Shown here in pieces: positions 32,106 through 41,699 of a DNA stretch of 64,000 nt. How positions within the stretch are numbered: position 1 is the first letter of the stretch; each line of letters starts with the position of its first letter. The position numbers and the translations under genes were made by a program. This DNA comes from Ypsolopha sequella (Eukaryota; Arthropoda; Insecta; Lepidoptera; Ypsolophidae), in contig OW203998.1 in the NCBI GenBank assembly GCA_934047225.1, forward strand, positions 16,631,280 to 16,695,279, given 5' to 3'. The notes under the pieces were generated by a model, which made no database searches, was not told the origin of the DNA, and was given only the letters and a program-made list of their open reading frames with translations.

Positions 32106-33395
32106 TGAAAAAAACTTGCTTGATCTTAAATTTATGAACACCTGTAAAACTTACACACATTTTAAAGCAAATATCGTATTGTATTGTTTTGTAAAAAAAA
32201 GGCTGTCCGTGCTATAGTCAATCGCCTAGCTACGTCCCTGTTCTACCATCGATATCGCGAATCACTCAACCCATGGCTAATTGCAAGCCCAAGATACCAG
32301 GCAGCAGTTCAGCTGGAGATGTGGTGATTCGGGTGATCTTTATTCCTTTGTAGTAATGACTTCTTTAGATCACAGATTAGATTGATCCGCATTACACTGA
32401 CAAATATGCAAATGTCTTTGCAGATTGTTGGCCAACCCAGGGGTTAACTATTGGTTTATGCTTTGTGTCCATCCGATTCGATTGTTTGAGAGCTTCATAA
32501 AAAGTTACGAGCTCGATGCCCTATTGATAGAATGACACAAAAGCAAAAAGTGAGTAGAGTAAAATAACGTACTAAGAAATTAACAAAATTTATACTTGCG
32601 ATTGTCGGCACTTGGTGAAACTTGAAACATTATCATTGTTTAAGTTGCTCAGAGCTAGTGCCTGGAGTCATGTAAAATAATTTAATTAAGATCTTCCCTT
32701 GAAAATGGAATAAAATCCGAAACCGGTCGGGAGTTAACACAAATAAAGTGAAACTACTAGTACAAGTGTTTTAATTCAAGATACTAAGAAATTGACATGT
32801 ACTGTCGGCGATGTTCCATTGACCCACTTTTCACTCTTATTAACATCACAATTGATGTAATTTTCTGTTACTTTATAAGTGAGATACTTTTTACCAAAAA
32901 CAAAGAATAATATCGGAAAGGTTATCTAAGGTAAATGCGTCTCCATTTCACCCAAGATTTTACGTCCCAAATCCTGAATATACTTATAGTTGAGTATTTA
33001 TTTATGTTAAAGTGAAACAGACATACGCCAACTGCAATTTTAACCTGTCTTTGAAGGGCTACTCCTCCCACACGGGTGGTCCAAAATCTTTAAAAATAAT
33101 ATATAATAGGCATACTGAAGTCAAAAACACATTTTAAGTTTAATATATATTATTTTTTGTATATATTTTTGACAAATAAAAACAAAAGTTATCGAAAGTT
33201 TCAAATGATTTTAGCAATAATTCTTTTACTCCTTCCAAGTACCCGAAGCGATTAAATGTTTAATTTTTTTTGCCGTCCATCGCGTCCTATTGTAAAGTAT
33301 TATTTCTCTTATTTTGCGATATCCGGAGACGCAACGATCGTCTAATGCAATGCGCGCTATTATGAATGTTATTTAAATTTAGTTTTTGTCGATAT

Positions 33396-33610
33396 TTGTA
33401 GCAACAAAGGTCGACTCAAGGTCGTTGGTGGATCATGCACCTCAAGTATGGTCAAGAAGCGATCGTATTTCAATCGGTAGGACGCCGAAATCATACTCTT
33501 CGGATCCAGGTTTATATGATGCCGATCGGGCACCAGAGTTCTTAGGAATTTACATGCATAGTATTTTGTACACTTGCCGAACAGTGAAAGAAAACACTGT
33601 AATTAAACCT
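33396..33610 (+). repeat. Decayed tRNA-derived SINE fragment
   Basis: Resembles the SINE at 58613: TTCGGATCCAGGTTTATATG, GATCGGGCACCAGAGTTC and ATGCATAGTATTTTGTACAC line up with its B-box and body. Diverged. Confidence 0.4.
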
Positions 33611-33846
33611 GCATATCACCAAAAGGTTATATTTGTAGTTGAATGGCGGTGATAGGCTCCCCACTAATCGCATAAAAATACTGAGTGACAGTCTCAGTTC
33701 TTTTAAGTTATGTTCTGTTTCATGGAAACCTTTTATTTTAGTTTGAGCCATTGGAGTAGTGTGCTATGATTTAATTGAAATCAATTTTAGTTTTTTTATT
33801 TATAATAAATTCAAAGAAGCAAAAGTTTTGTATTTCTATATAACAT

Positions 33847-34329
33847 ATGTTATATACAAAATACACCATTGGCGTGCCGGCTATTTTGGAGCCGAAAGGC
33901 ATTATACGCAGCGACGGTAAGAGGCCCGATGGAATGACACTCATTCCGTGGAAAAATGGCAGGTCGCTGGTGTGGGACGCCACTGGTGTCGACACATTGG
34001 CGGCGTCCTACATCCAAGCGACTGCCGCTAAAGCTGGTGCTGCGGCAGCCTCAGCAGAGGACTCCAAAAGGCGCAAGTATGTAGATCTAAGTTCAGACTA
34101 TATATTTGCGCCTTTTGGAGTAGAAACTTTAGGGCCGTGGGGTCCAGTCGCGAAGCAGATGTTCAAGGAAATATCTTCGCGACTGGTCGACGTTTCAGGG
34201 GACCGGAGGGCTGGGGCATACCTCAGACAGCGTCTTAGCTTAGCTATCCAACGAGGAAATGCTTCTAGCCTTTTGGGGACCCTACCGATCGACGGCGGTG
34301 ATTTGGGAAAAATATTTTGTATTGTTTAA
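33847..34329 (+). pseudogene. C-terminal domain of an unassigned non-LTR element (160 codons)
   Basis: Open from the truncation point to a TAA. Conserved-looking core: GVPAILEPKGIIRSDGKRPD, GMTLIPWKNGRSLVWDATGV, ETLGPWGPVAKQMFKEISSR and RLSLAIQRGNASSLLGTLP. I recognise this as a family seen in many insect and other animal genomes as an uncharacterised domain. The ATG lies inside the target duplication, so the apparent start is supplied by the host and the true protein began upstream. The KRPD...WD pattern recalls the PD-(D/E)xK signature of restriction-like endonucleases in some non-LTR elements, but that is a guess. No stop or frameshift in 160 codons points to a young insertion. Confidence 0.6.
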
Positions 34330-34478
34330 TTAATAGGTAAGTTTTTATTAATTTATTTTTTAATTTAGTTAGGTATAATTTTATCTTTTATATTTATATT
34401 AATTTATAGGTAGTCTAGTTTTTTAATGTTATTTAAGTTTTATATTGTTAAATAAGTAAATATAATAAATAAATAATA
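33852..34478 (+). mobile_element. 5'-truncated retroposon with RPDG/VWDAT frame
   Basis: Bracketed by AACATATGTT at 33842-33851 and 34479-34488, a 10-bp target duplication. The right end is a TAAATAA-rich tail (34445-34478), the mark of target-primed reverse transcription. The left end falls inside a coding region. It inserted into gene A intron 1. Confidence 0.65.
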
Positions 34479-34939
34479 AACATATGTTTAATCTTTAAAA
34501 GCCTGTGACGTCACTGTAATGGAATTAGTTTTTCCATATTTGTAGTGTCATTAAAATGTGTTTTAAATTTAGTGCGTAGAGACACAAAAATACTATGAGA
34601 AAGTTAGTGCAGGACAGCAGTACAGTTTATTTTGGGATAAAGAGGGTCTATCTGTGTACCAAATTTCATCAAAATCCGTTTACTCGTTTATGCGTGATCC
34701 AGTAACAGACTTTCAAATAATAATCATAATACCATCCAAACTCTAATTCTAGGACAAAATATCTATGAGCCTGACTGTAGACCTGTTCAGAATCTGACCT
34801 ACTCCGAATCGGACCTAATAAGAAACTGATGAGCATAGAATATGTCCTTCTAAGAATTTGATCTATTCCGCCGAATTCGTGTGACGGCCCCTTAATTATA
34901 TAATATATTGTAAAGATATGTTATGTTCAAGATATGTTA

Positions 34940-35300
34940 CAGGTGGTAGAGCTGATGCCGGGCTCGACTGTGGAGATACCACCATCTTACTTGGAGACCC
35001 CCTCGAAGTAATTCGGGGGAGAGTAAGAGGACAGCTCACAGGCAAAAAACCGGGAGGCCCACCATGCCTAGGACCGACGGATGGCGGTATATCCATCCCT
35101 AATAGCCGGGCCTTATATGGAACAGACTGGTGACAGGCAGAGGCGTCACTGGTGCGATGGTTCCGGCACCGCGCTCACCAACCCGACTGCCTACCGTGTG
35201 TGAGTATGGGCAATTCTTCCAGGATGACTGCCGGGAGTGGCAAAGTTCTGGAAAGGCTAATGTCCAGCAGTGGATGAACTAGGATGATGGATGGATGGAT
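34940..35300 (+). mobile_element. GATG-tailed retroposon, copy with 10-bp duplication
   Basis: Starts CAGGTGGTAGAGCTGATGCC and ends GATGGATGGATGGAT. AGATATGTTA is repeated exactly at 34930-34939 and 35301-35310. Near the end it carries GTCCAGCAGTGGATGAACTA, the same 3' block as local LINEs, so it may use LINE machinery. One frame runs open to a TGA after RALYGTDW, and the copies at 45042 and 59321 share this frame end. Confidence 0.8.
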
Positions 35301-35678
35301 AGATATGTTATGTGCATAATTTTGTTTCAGAAATTAGAATACAACTGACCTAGCTACAAATGTTGCGCAACAATCAAGATTATTCAAGATACATCGAAGA
35401 CAGTGCGTGGACACGCGTTGATGTCTTTTGTTCTTCAATCATCGTCGCCTAGTCTAAACAACGATAACTTTTCTACAATGAAGCTCTTAGCATAAGGTAG
35501 TAATACTCAAAATGGGATAATCACATATTTATTGTGTATAAAGTACTTTTATAATAGCATATCCGTATATCCTGGCAATATTTGATGTGCTGTGATGATT
35601 TGTAGCTATCTTGAAACAATTTAGTTCTTAAGGTTTTATGGTTTTCTGTTACAGTAACTGTACTTTCTTTCATCTAGG

Positions 35679-36370
35679 ACAGGGATAAGGAAACTGCTGC
35701 CCGCAGGTAGAGCTGCCATCCGTCCGGGTTTCCCCGGATTTGTCCTAGTTTGGAGGGCGTCCGGGGGCCGTCCGGGGGAGGATTTGGATCAAAATCCGGG
35801 TAAAACCCGGACACTTTATGTGTCAGATTAATTAATTAACCACAATTAATTGAAGGATAATCAATAAATAAAAACAAATCTAAGAAAATATTCATTCGTT
35901 CGTAAGCCGCATCGAAGGCAATCCCAGAGCGGCAATAAATATATTTATTGTTTAGTAAATAATTAACGTAGAATAAAAAATGTTTAATGAAAACTTTTTT
36001 TTGCAAGAATATTTTTTACGGATGTCCGGGGAAAAACCTCAATTTCAACTAAATGTCCGGGGTTTTTGAAGTTTTTGTTCTCCGTCGACAATTTAGATGA
36101 TGGCAGCCCTACCCGCAGGCCATCTCCAGCCCGCGAAGCGTTGAAATCCGGCCCGCGACCATCAAACAAAAATCAAGTGAAGTTTTCGTATTGTTAGAAA
36201 TTTCGCAGCTAACTTTAAAGTTTAATTTAATTGCAATTTGCAATTTCTTCCTTATTTCAATAGTTATTATGTAATACTGCACAATAAATTAGTGTTTCTT
36301 AATATTTTTATTTCAGTAAATATTTCGTTAGTAAATATTGGCACTTTAAGGAAAAAGTTTCCCCATCCCT
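35679..36370. mobile_element. Outer hAT non-autonomous element
   Basis: The ends ACAGGGATAAGGAAACT and AGTTTCCCCATCCCT are inverted, with the 8-bp duplication CATCTAGG at 35671-35678 and 36371-36378. The interior (GCCCGCAGGCCATCTCCAGC, CCGGCCCGCGACCATC) has typical hAT-MITE composition. Another hAT element is inserted near its left end. Confidence 0.85.
35708..36111. mobile_element. Inner hAT non-autonomous element, nested
   Basis: The ends TAGAGCTGCCATC and the complement of GATGGCAGCCCTA match at 12 of 13 positions. CCCGCAGG is duplicated at 35700-35707 and 36112-36119. Internal CCGGACGG-type repeats. Removing it restores the outer element's CTGCCCGCAGGCCATCTCC. Confidence 0.9.
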
Positions 36371-36378
36371 CATCTAGG

Positions 36379-37404
36379 ATGTAAGGCGTTACACCGTAGT
36401 TAATCATTGTAGTATTTGTTGCAATATTTTTCATGTTTAAGGTTCCATGAAAAATTTAAACCCGAACAGCGAAGCCTTTTATCCATCAGTCTGCGGTAAA
36501 ATTGAGATTGAGAAACTACTGTGACGATTGAACTAAAATTAGGTACTTACTATTTAGGTCTAGAATAACATGTGAATTTTGGAAACAGTTTTTTAATTTA
36601 TTTTAAACCTTCGCAAAAAAAAACACACGTACCAACATTCTTAACAAGGAGAAAAGTTGCCTATTTTGACAGTCTCCTTTTCTTTCACTTCTATCGCATG
36701 AACCTTTTTTTATTTTAAAATAAAGACTAGTTTTGATTGTCTTTTACGGCCAAGTCAGTCGTTCTAAGTCATATTTACGTCGGAAATGTTGTCGATGGCC
36801 TTGCGCCGCGCCGTTTCCTATGCATCTCTACCTCATTACTGCTTCCTCCAAGAATGTTTGAATAACTACAATTTGTTACAAAACGTTTTTAACTAGGCCA
36901 CAAACAGCAAGGGCACCTTGCTACTGTTTAATTAACGAAATTCTTTAGAAGACATTATTTACGACTTACATAAAAATAATGTAATTTTTGGATTAGTATT
37001 TTTTTTTTTTTACTGAAGATAGTAAAATATTCTCCATTGACAACTGTATGATTTTCGCAGTTCAGATTTAGATTTCTATAAAAAAGTATACCTACTACTT
37101 AAAGTAACTAAATGTAATATAAGTAACTTAAAGTAACTAGATGTAAATAAATAGTATATTACGATACGAGAGCGATGAAACGTTTTCTGACGAGTGTGAG
37201 TTCGAGTCGAGAAAAAGTTTCTTGCACGAGTTTCGTATAATTTTTTATAGCACAAGTGCGTAAAATGACCGCTTTACGCACAGTTGCTATAAAGTAACTT
37301 AATGTGGGAATTAGTGTCGTCTTATATACTGTAACATGTTTTTGCAATAAAGAAATTTTCATTTTAATTTTTTCACTATTGTCCTGACACAGTTGCTTCA
37401 GGTA
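36379..37404. other. No gene recognised
   Basis: AT-rich intronic DNA. A possible diverged MITE around 37160-37290 (GAGCGATGAAACGTTTTCTG, TAAAATGACCGCTTTACGCA) has weak inverted symmetry. Confidence 0.35.
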
Positions 37405-37676
37405 TATATAAGGTTAAATAATATTAGTTGGCGAAACTAAAAACATAGGTAGTACTAGTCTATATGAACAATTGTTCGTATGGGAGCTAAGCGAAATTCT
37501 TAATATTTGTTTTCACTTTTCCATACTGGACCAGTCAGCTGATCGGGGCAATTTGTATGGGAGGAAGAGAAAAAAAGTTGCGAATCTCGCTTAGGTCCCG
37601 TACAAACAATTGTTCATAAAGACTAGTACTACCTATGTTTTGAGTTTCGCCAACTAATATTATTTAACCTTATATA
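37405..37676. mobile_element. MITE with TATATAAGG ends, long TIRs
   Basis: TIRs run from TATATAAGGTTAAATAATAT through TTAGTTGGCGAAACT to GAACAATTGTT, about 75 bp with very few mismatches. The centre has TCAGCTGATC. Shares outer ends and centre with the element at 20006. Confidence 0.85.
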
Positions 37677-38195
37677 TCAGTTTACACATCTTTCCTTATA
37701 AATGACGATCGTTGTCACTAGTACCATGATGTCTAATACGAATTCGACAACAAAATAAAACTAACTTTTTCACACAATCTTTCACTGTAACTCTACTTAC
37801 TCATCGTTTTGTCGAAAACAGTTCAACACATTCTCGCGCTATCGAATTCGCGTGCAGACACCGTGCCGAACCGTTACCTTTGCGACACTACGGCTCATGG
37901 ACCATGTGATAGCGTCATTCACTACTGTTTACTGCAAACACTTCCCTCTTTGAGAGGAACGTGGTGTTAAGAACTATACAAAATAAAAGGGGAATGTGAA
38001 GCTCTATATAGATGTCAACTGCTTGTTGCCGTCTAACAGAAGAGCATCTGGCGATAGACTTCAGGCGTTATAGTCTCAAATAAACCAGTAATAACTAAAC
38101 GGTGAGACTATCGACGGCCAGTGTCTTTTGTGCGATAAGGTCGTATACACCAAGGGGTCTAGCATAACAGACCATATCGAGCTTTAACCGCTCGG

Positions 38196-38235
38196 TACAA
38201 CATGTAAAATAAATAAATAAAATAAAATAAATAAA
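38196..38235. repeat. AAAT simple repeat
   Basis: A run of AAATAAATAAAATAAAATAA-type sequence, probably the tail of an old retroposon. DNA on both sides is unassigned. Confidence 0.8.
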
Positions 38236-38639
38236 TAAAAAGATTTTTATTCAACAGAACACAACACAAAACACATAATACTTAAAGACTATTTAGGATT
38301 AGACAGGTTCTGTTGAAAATGTCGGTGACTCAGCTTTTGTCCCTTAAGCCGGAAGCAAAGGGACGCTGTTATTCTGTCACTGCCTGTTCATCCATAAGGA
38401 TACTTAAAACAATAAACAAAAATTAACACAACTATGATTAAAACACATAAAAAACAATAGCCATTTTTAGGAACTTGGAACTTCTATTGTTTTGCAGCTA
38501 AATTAACGTACCATTTAATAATATTAAGAGTATTATATTTATAATTATCTATATACTTATATATGAATATTATATAAACTTAAATGCATTAATAATAGAT
38601 TTAAAATATATATTAATATATTATGTTATTTACAATGTA

Positions 38640-39290
38640 CATACTGACACCATTTTCCTTATCTTTTAATCTCGTTAAATCTATCCCTCTCGAGGCGGAT
38701 CAACAGAGTGAGAGAGCACTGTATCACGCGCTATCGAGCTCGATATAGTTTGTTATGCTACACTAGCTGGTGTTTAAAACCTTCCCGCTATAGTAAAGGA
38801 TGGTTTAGCTCATGTTACGCTTTTTGCTACACGCTGCAATTCCTGCGTCGGCGTGAAACTCGGTGTCGCTTCCATTGCGTACATTGTACGACGCACAACC
38901 TAGCCAGTATTGTATTGGCTTAAGGGGCAGATAGCCGCCAACAACCTTGAGTTGACCTCGTCAGTACAAATATCGACAGAAACTATATTGAAATAACGTT
39001 CATATCAGCACGCACTGCATTACGACGGTTGCTGAGTCTCCGGACAGCGCAAAATAGGGGAAGTTTATACTTTTCACATGGACGCGATGAACGAAAAAAA
39101 AATTCCATAAATAATTTACTTAGCAATATTTTCCTTGTATTTTAGTGCAAGAACCACACAAATATCATTGGTGGTTTGTATTAAAATTTAGTCCAAAAAC
39201 AGCTTGATTTTGAACAATTTTTTCAAGCTGTTTCTTATTGTAATAATGTAATATAATGTAAAACGCATTTGTTCTTTATAGTTTATCTAA
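38640..39290. other. GC-richer non-coding patch and a dispersed 90-bp repeat
   Basis: The block about 38968-39060 (TACAAATATCGACAGAAACT, AACGTTCATATCAGCACGCA, GACAGCGCAAAATAGGGGAA) recurs at about 46467-46560. No gene seen. Confidence 0.5.
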
Positions 39291-39295
39291 CAATA

Positions 39296-39582
39296 AATAT
39301 TATTAGAGTGCATTACAAACTAGAAAATATCAATCAGAAACAAATCCAAAGACAAAAAAAAAATAACAGTGGACAAGTATGATGGAAGAATTCGCCGGTC
39401 TTGGTAGGAACCTCGGTGGCGCAATTGGTAGCGCGCTTGTCTTGATAACAAGAGGTCGCAGGTTCGAATCCTGGCCCGGGGAATTTTTTCAAATTCTTGT
39501 CTTTGGATTTGTTTCTGATTGATATTTTCTAGTTTGTAATGCACTCTAATAATATTTAGAGTATTCATAGCGATGGATTTCA
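39296..39582 (+). mobile_element. tRNA-module repeat with 60-bp inverted arms
   Basis: The arms AATATTATTAGAGTGCATTA...CAAATCCAAAGACAA and their complement at the right flank a plus-strand tRNA-like module (about 39408-39481, intact A and B boxes). This is the clearest copy showing that the arms are true inverted repeats. Confidence 0.8.
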
Positions 39583-40106
39583 CCCTGGACCTGGTCCTCT
39601 AAAAAGGCCGCTTTGGATGGATCTTATTATGATTCTGTTGTAATGCCATCTCTTTTGCAGGCATGACGAAACTCTGTCTCTATCTAAATTTCTAATCATT
39701 TCATGATTCACTCAAGTTGGCCTTTTTAGGTCCCCTGAAAATGATATCCAACTTCAAATAACCTTCACAATTTGTCTCACCATAAAATCCGGTCGATCTT
39801 TACTGAGAAGAATTTCATGAGACTTCGATAAGACATGCTATTTATCTAAGTGAAGCGTAGCGGGGTCACAGAACTAGTTTATCAAATATTGTCGTAGAGC
39901 CAAATTATAATAGTAAATGCTCTACTAATCTATAAACAGTTATGTCTTCTTGGAATTAAAGTGAAAAAATCAAGTAGTGATTTGTTTTTTAAACCTTTCA
40001 TTTTGTCAAGCCTCTTTTTACACTCGCTTGTGCTTGAAAACTTTATAAGCTATATTTACCAATAGATTTATATTATTTGTATAATTATTATCCTCGGAAA
40101 TATATT

Positions 40107-40398
40107 ACGCCCGTGTATTATACTACGTTTTTCAATGCATAGTGTGAGGAAATAAAACAAATATAATCTTGTGAACTTTAAATTATGATTGTCTCAAAAG
40201 TACTGTATCCAGAGCCGTTAAACAGTGGAAAAAAAAGTATAACATTTATGGTACACAGGAAAGGTTGCAGGTTAGCCAACTATTGTAAATAAATAAAAAA
40301 AATAATAGTAATAAAGGCCTAGGGCAAAACAATCGACTTTCTGTTCGGTTTTGATGCATAAAAAGTGGGCCTTTACGAGCAACTTGCATTGAAAAAGA
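40107..40398 (+). repeat. Dispersed repeat, copy 2 (left arm of a foldback)
   Basis: Homologous to 23325-23612. Faces an inverted copy at 40607-40830, so the two form a foldback of about 200-bp arms around a core that includes a hAT fragment. Confidence 0.75.
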
Positions 40399-40452
40399 TA
40401 TAAGATGAATGTGTAACTTACGTGAAACATGAGAAATGTTTGGACATGTAGA

Positions 40453-40590
40453 CAGTGATGTATTTTAAGATTCGGCGCCCTGGGCCTATAAGGTTTGCCG
40501 CCCCATAAGTGAACGAGAAAAAAGCAAAAATATTTCAATAATAACATTAAATAAAATCCAGCAGTAGTTTTGGGCTGAGAATGATGATAA
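40453..40590 (+). mobile_element. hAT terminus fragment, same family as 48811-49582
   Basis: Starts CAGTGATGTATTTTAAGATT and continues CGGCGCCCTGGGCCTATAAG, GTTTGCCGCCCCATAAGTGA, matching the right end of the 48811 element. Its inner part is truncated. Confidence 0.65.
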
Positions 40591-40606
40591 TGAATATTTT
40601 TTTGCT

Positions 40607-40830
40607 TTCCTGTGTACCATAAATATTACACTTTTTTTTTCCAATGTTTAACGGCTCTGGATACGGTCCTTTTGAGCCAATCATAATTTAAAGTTCACAA
40701 GATTATATTTGTTTTATTTCCTCACACAATGCATTGAAAAACGTAGTACGAGTATTATACACGGGCGTAAGAGCAATAAATTACTCGGTTACGTTTAAAA
40801 CACTCGCTACGCTCGTGACATAAACTACTA
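40607..40830 (-). repeat. Dispersed repeat, copy 3 (right arm of a foldback)
   Basis: Reverse complement of copies 1 and 2 from CCACTGTTTAACGGCTCTGG-type sequence to ATTTATTGCTCTTACGCCCG. It keeps the outer TTACTCGGTTACGTTTAAAA seen in copy 1. Confidence 0.75.
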
Positions 40831-41236
40831 AAAAAGTGATTAAGAGCCGTCGGCAAAACGTGGGTGTCCGAGTGTGGACTTCGACTCGCATTTCCCAATC
40901 CATACTCGGAAACACCTCTGACACCTACTCAAGGATTCATGTCGTTAACATAGAGTAGAATATAAATGCTCCCTACTTACAGAAAATTGTCGGATACTAA
41001 ATAGATTAGTGGTTCTTATATTCATGTCAAAACTCTTTAATATTGAAAGTTATTAATCATCTTGTAAATTTTATAAATTGTTTCAGAATGTACAAATAGT
41101 ACTGCCTTCCATATAGTCCGTTGATAAAATACTAAACAATAGAAACATAAATAAGGTACTTATATACAAAAAAAGAATTTATCACCCAACAAAGCGACGA
41201 ACTAAAAAATAACAATTATCTCCATACTCCACTTAC

Positions 41237-41253
41237 CTCACACTTAGCACCAT
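41237..41253 (-). CDS. Gene A exon 1 (start codon, 17 coding nt)
   Basis: GCAAAATGG gives a strong start context. ATGGTGCTAAGTGTGAG is followed by a consensus GTAAGT donor. It codes MVLSV plus two bases of the next codon; joined to exon 2 this yields a standard signal peptide (MVLSVRLLVLCNAFLLIR). The protein is therefore predicted to enter the secretory pathway. The upstream CpG-rich stretch (41370-41600) fits a promoter or 5' leader. Confidence 0.7.
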
Positions 41254-41690
41254 TTTGCACCCGTGTTGCACAAAAGCGGTTCACTTATTTCACTCAATCG
41301 TTTTTTAATAACACATCACTCGTCCAAAAATTCATGAAATCACTTCGTGAATGCTCACCCCTAATTTAAAGAGGCGGGAAAATGTTCAGACGTCCGAAAC
41401 GCGCGGAAAAGAAATCGCGTTTCAAAATCAACGACGAAGATCGGTCGGGCGCGTGTCTTTGTTGAGGTTTGCTCGCGGAGTGTCGAGACTCCTTGCTCGC
41501 AGCCTCCACGGTGTGTTTCTTCAGGCGCGAAATGCTTCCCGCAGCAATGGGCTTGAACAAAGCCCCAGAGGGGGGGCTAATCACTCGAAAAACTATTCTC
41601 CAGGTGCAGAAGTTGTTCCGCTTTATCTCTTTTGTGAAGTCAATGCGCAATTAGTGCCTAACACTTTTATTAAGGAAAACAGAAATGCTT
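41254..41690 (-). promoter_or_regulatory. Probable promoter / 5' region of gene A, CpG-rich
   Basis: CpG-rich sequence (for example GAAACGCGCGGAAAAG, GGTCGGGCGCGTGTC) directly upstream of the gene A start, in contrast to the AT-rich surroundings. Open frames on both strands here are a by-product of base composition. A TTTAAATTAG at about 41363 on the minus strand could serve as a TATA-like element; this is inference. Confidence 0.4.
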
Positions 41691-41699
41691 AATCGAAAC

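Larger units (their letters stand above)
22794..41236 (-). other. Gene A intron 1, about 18.4 kb
   Basis: A long first intron, common in insect genes, filled with transposable elements on both strands: MITEs, nested hAT elements, a retroposon with an RPDG/VWDAT frame, LINE scraps and a tRNA-module palindrome. No further exon that would fit the phase between exons 1 and 2 was seen. Confidence 0.65.

Noticed and set aside
41351..41692. Coding gene on either strand
   Set aside because: Open frames on both strands follow from CpG-rich composition; the position upstream of the gene A start fits a promoter or leader.
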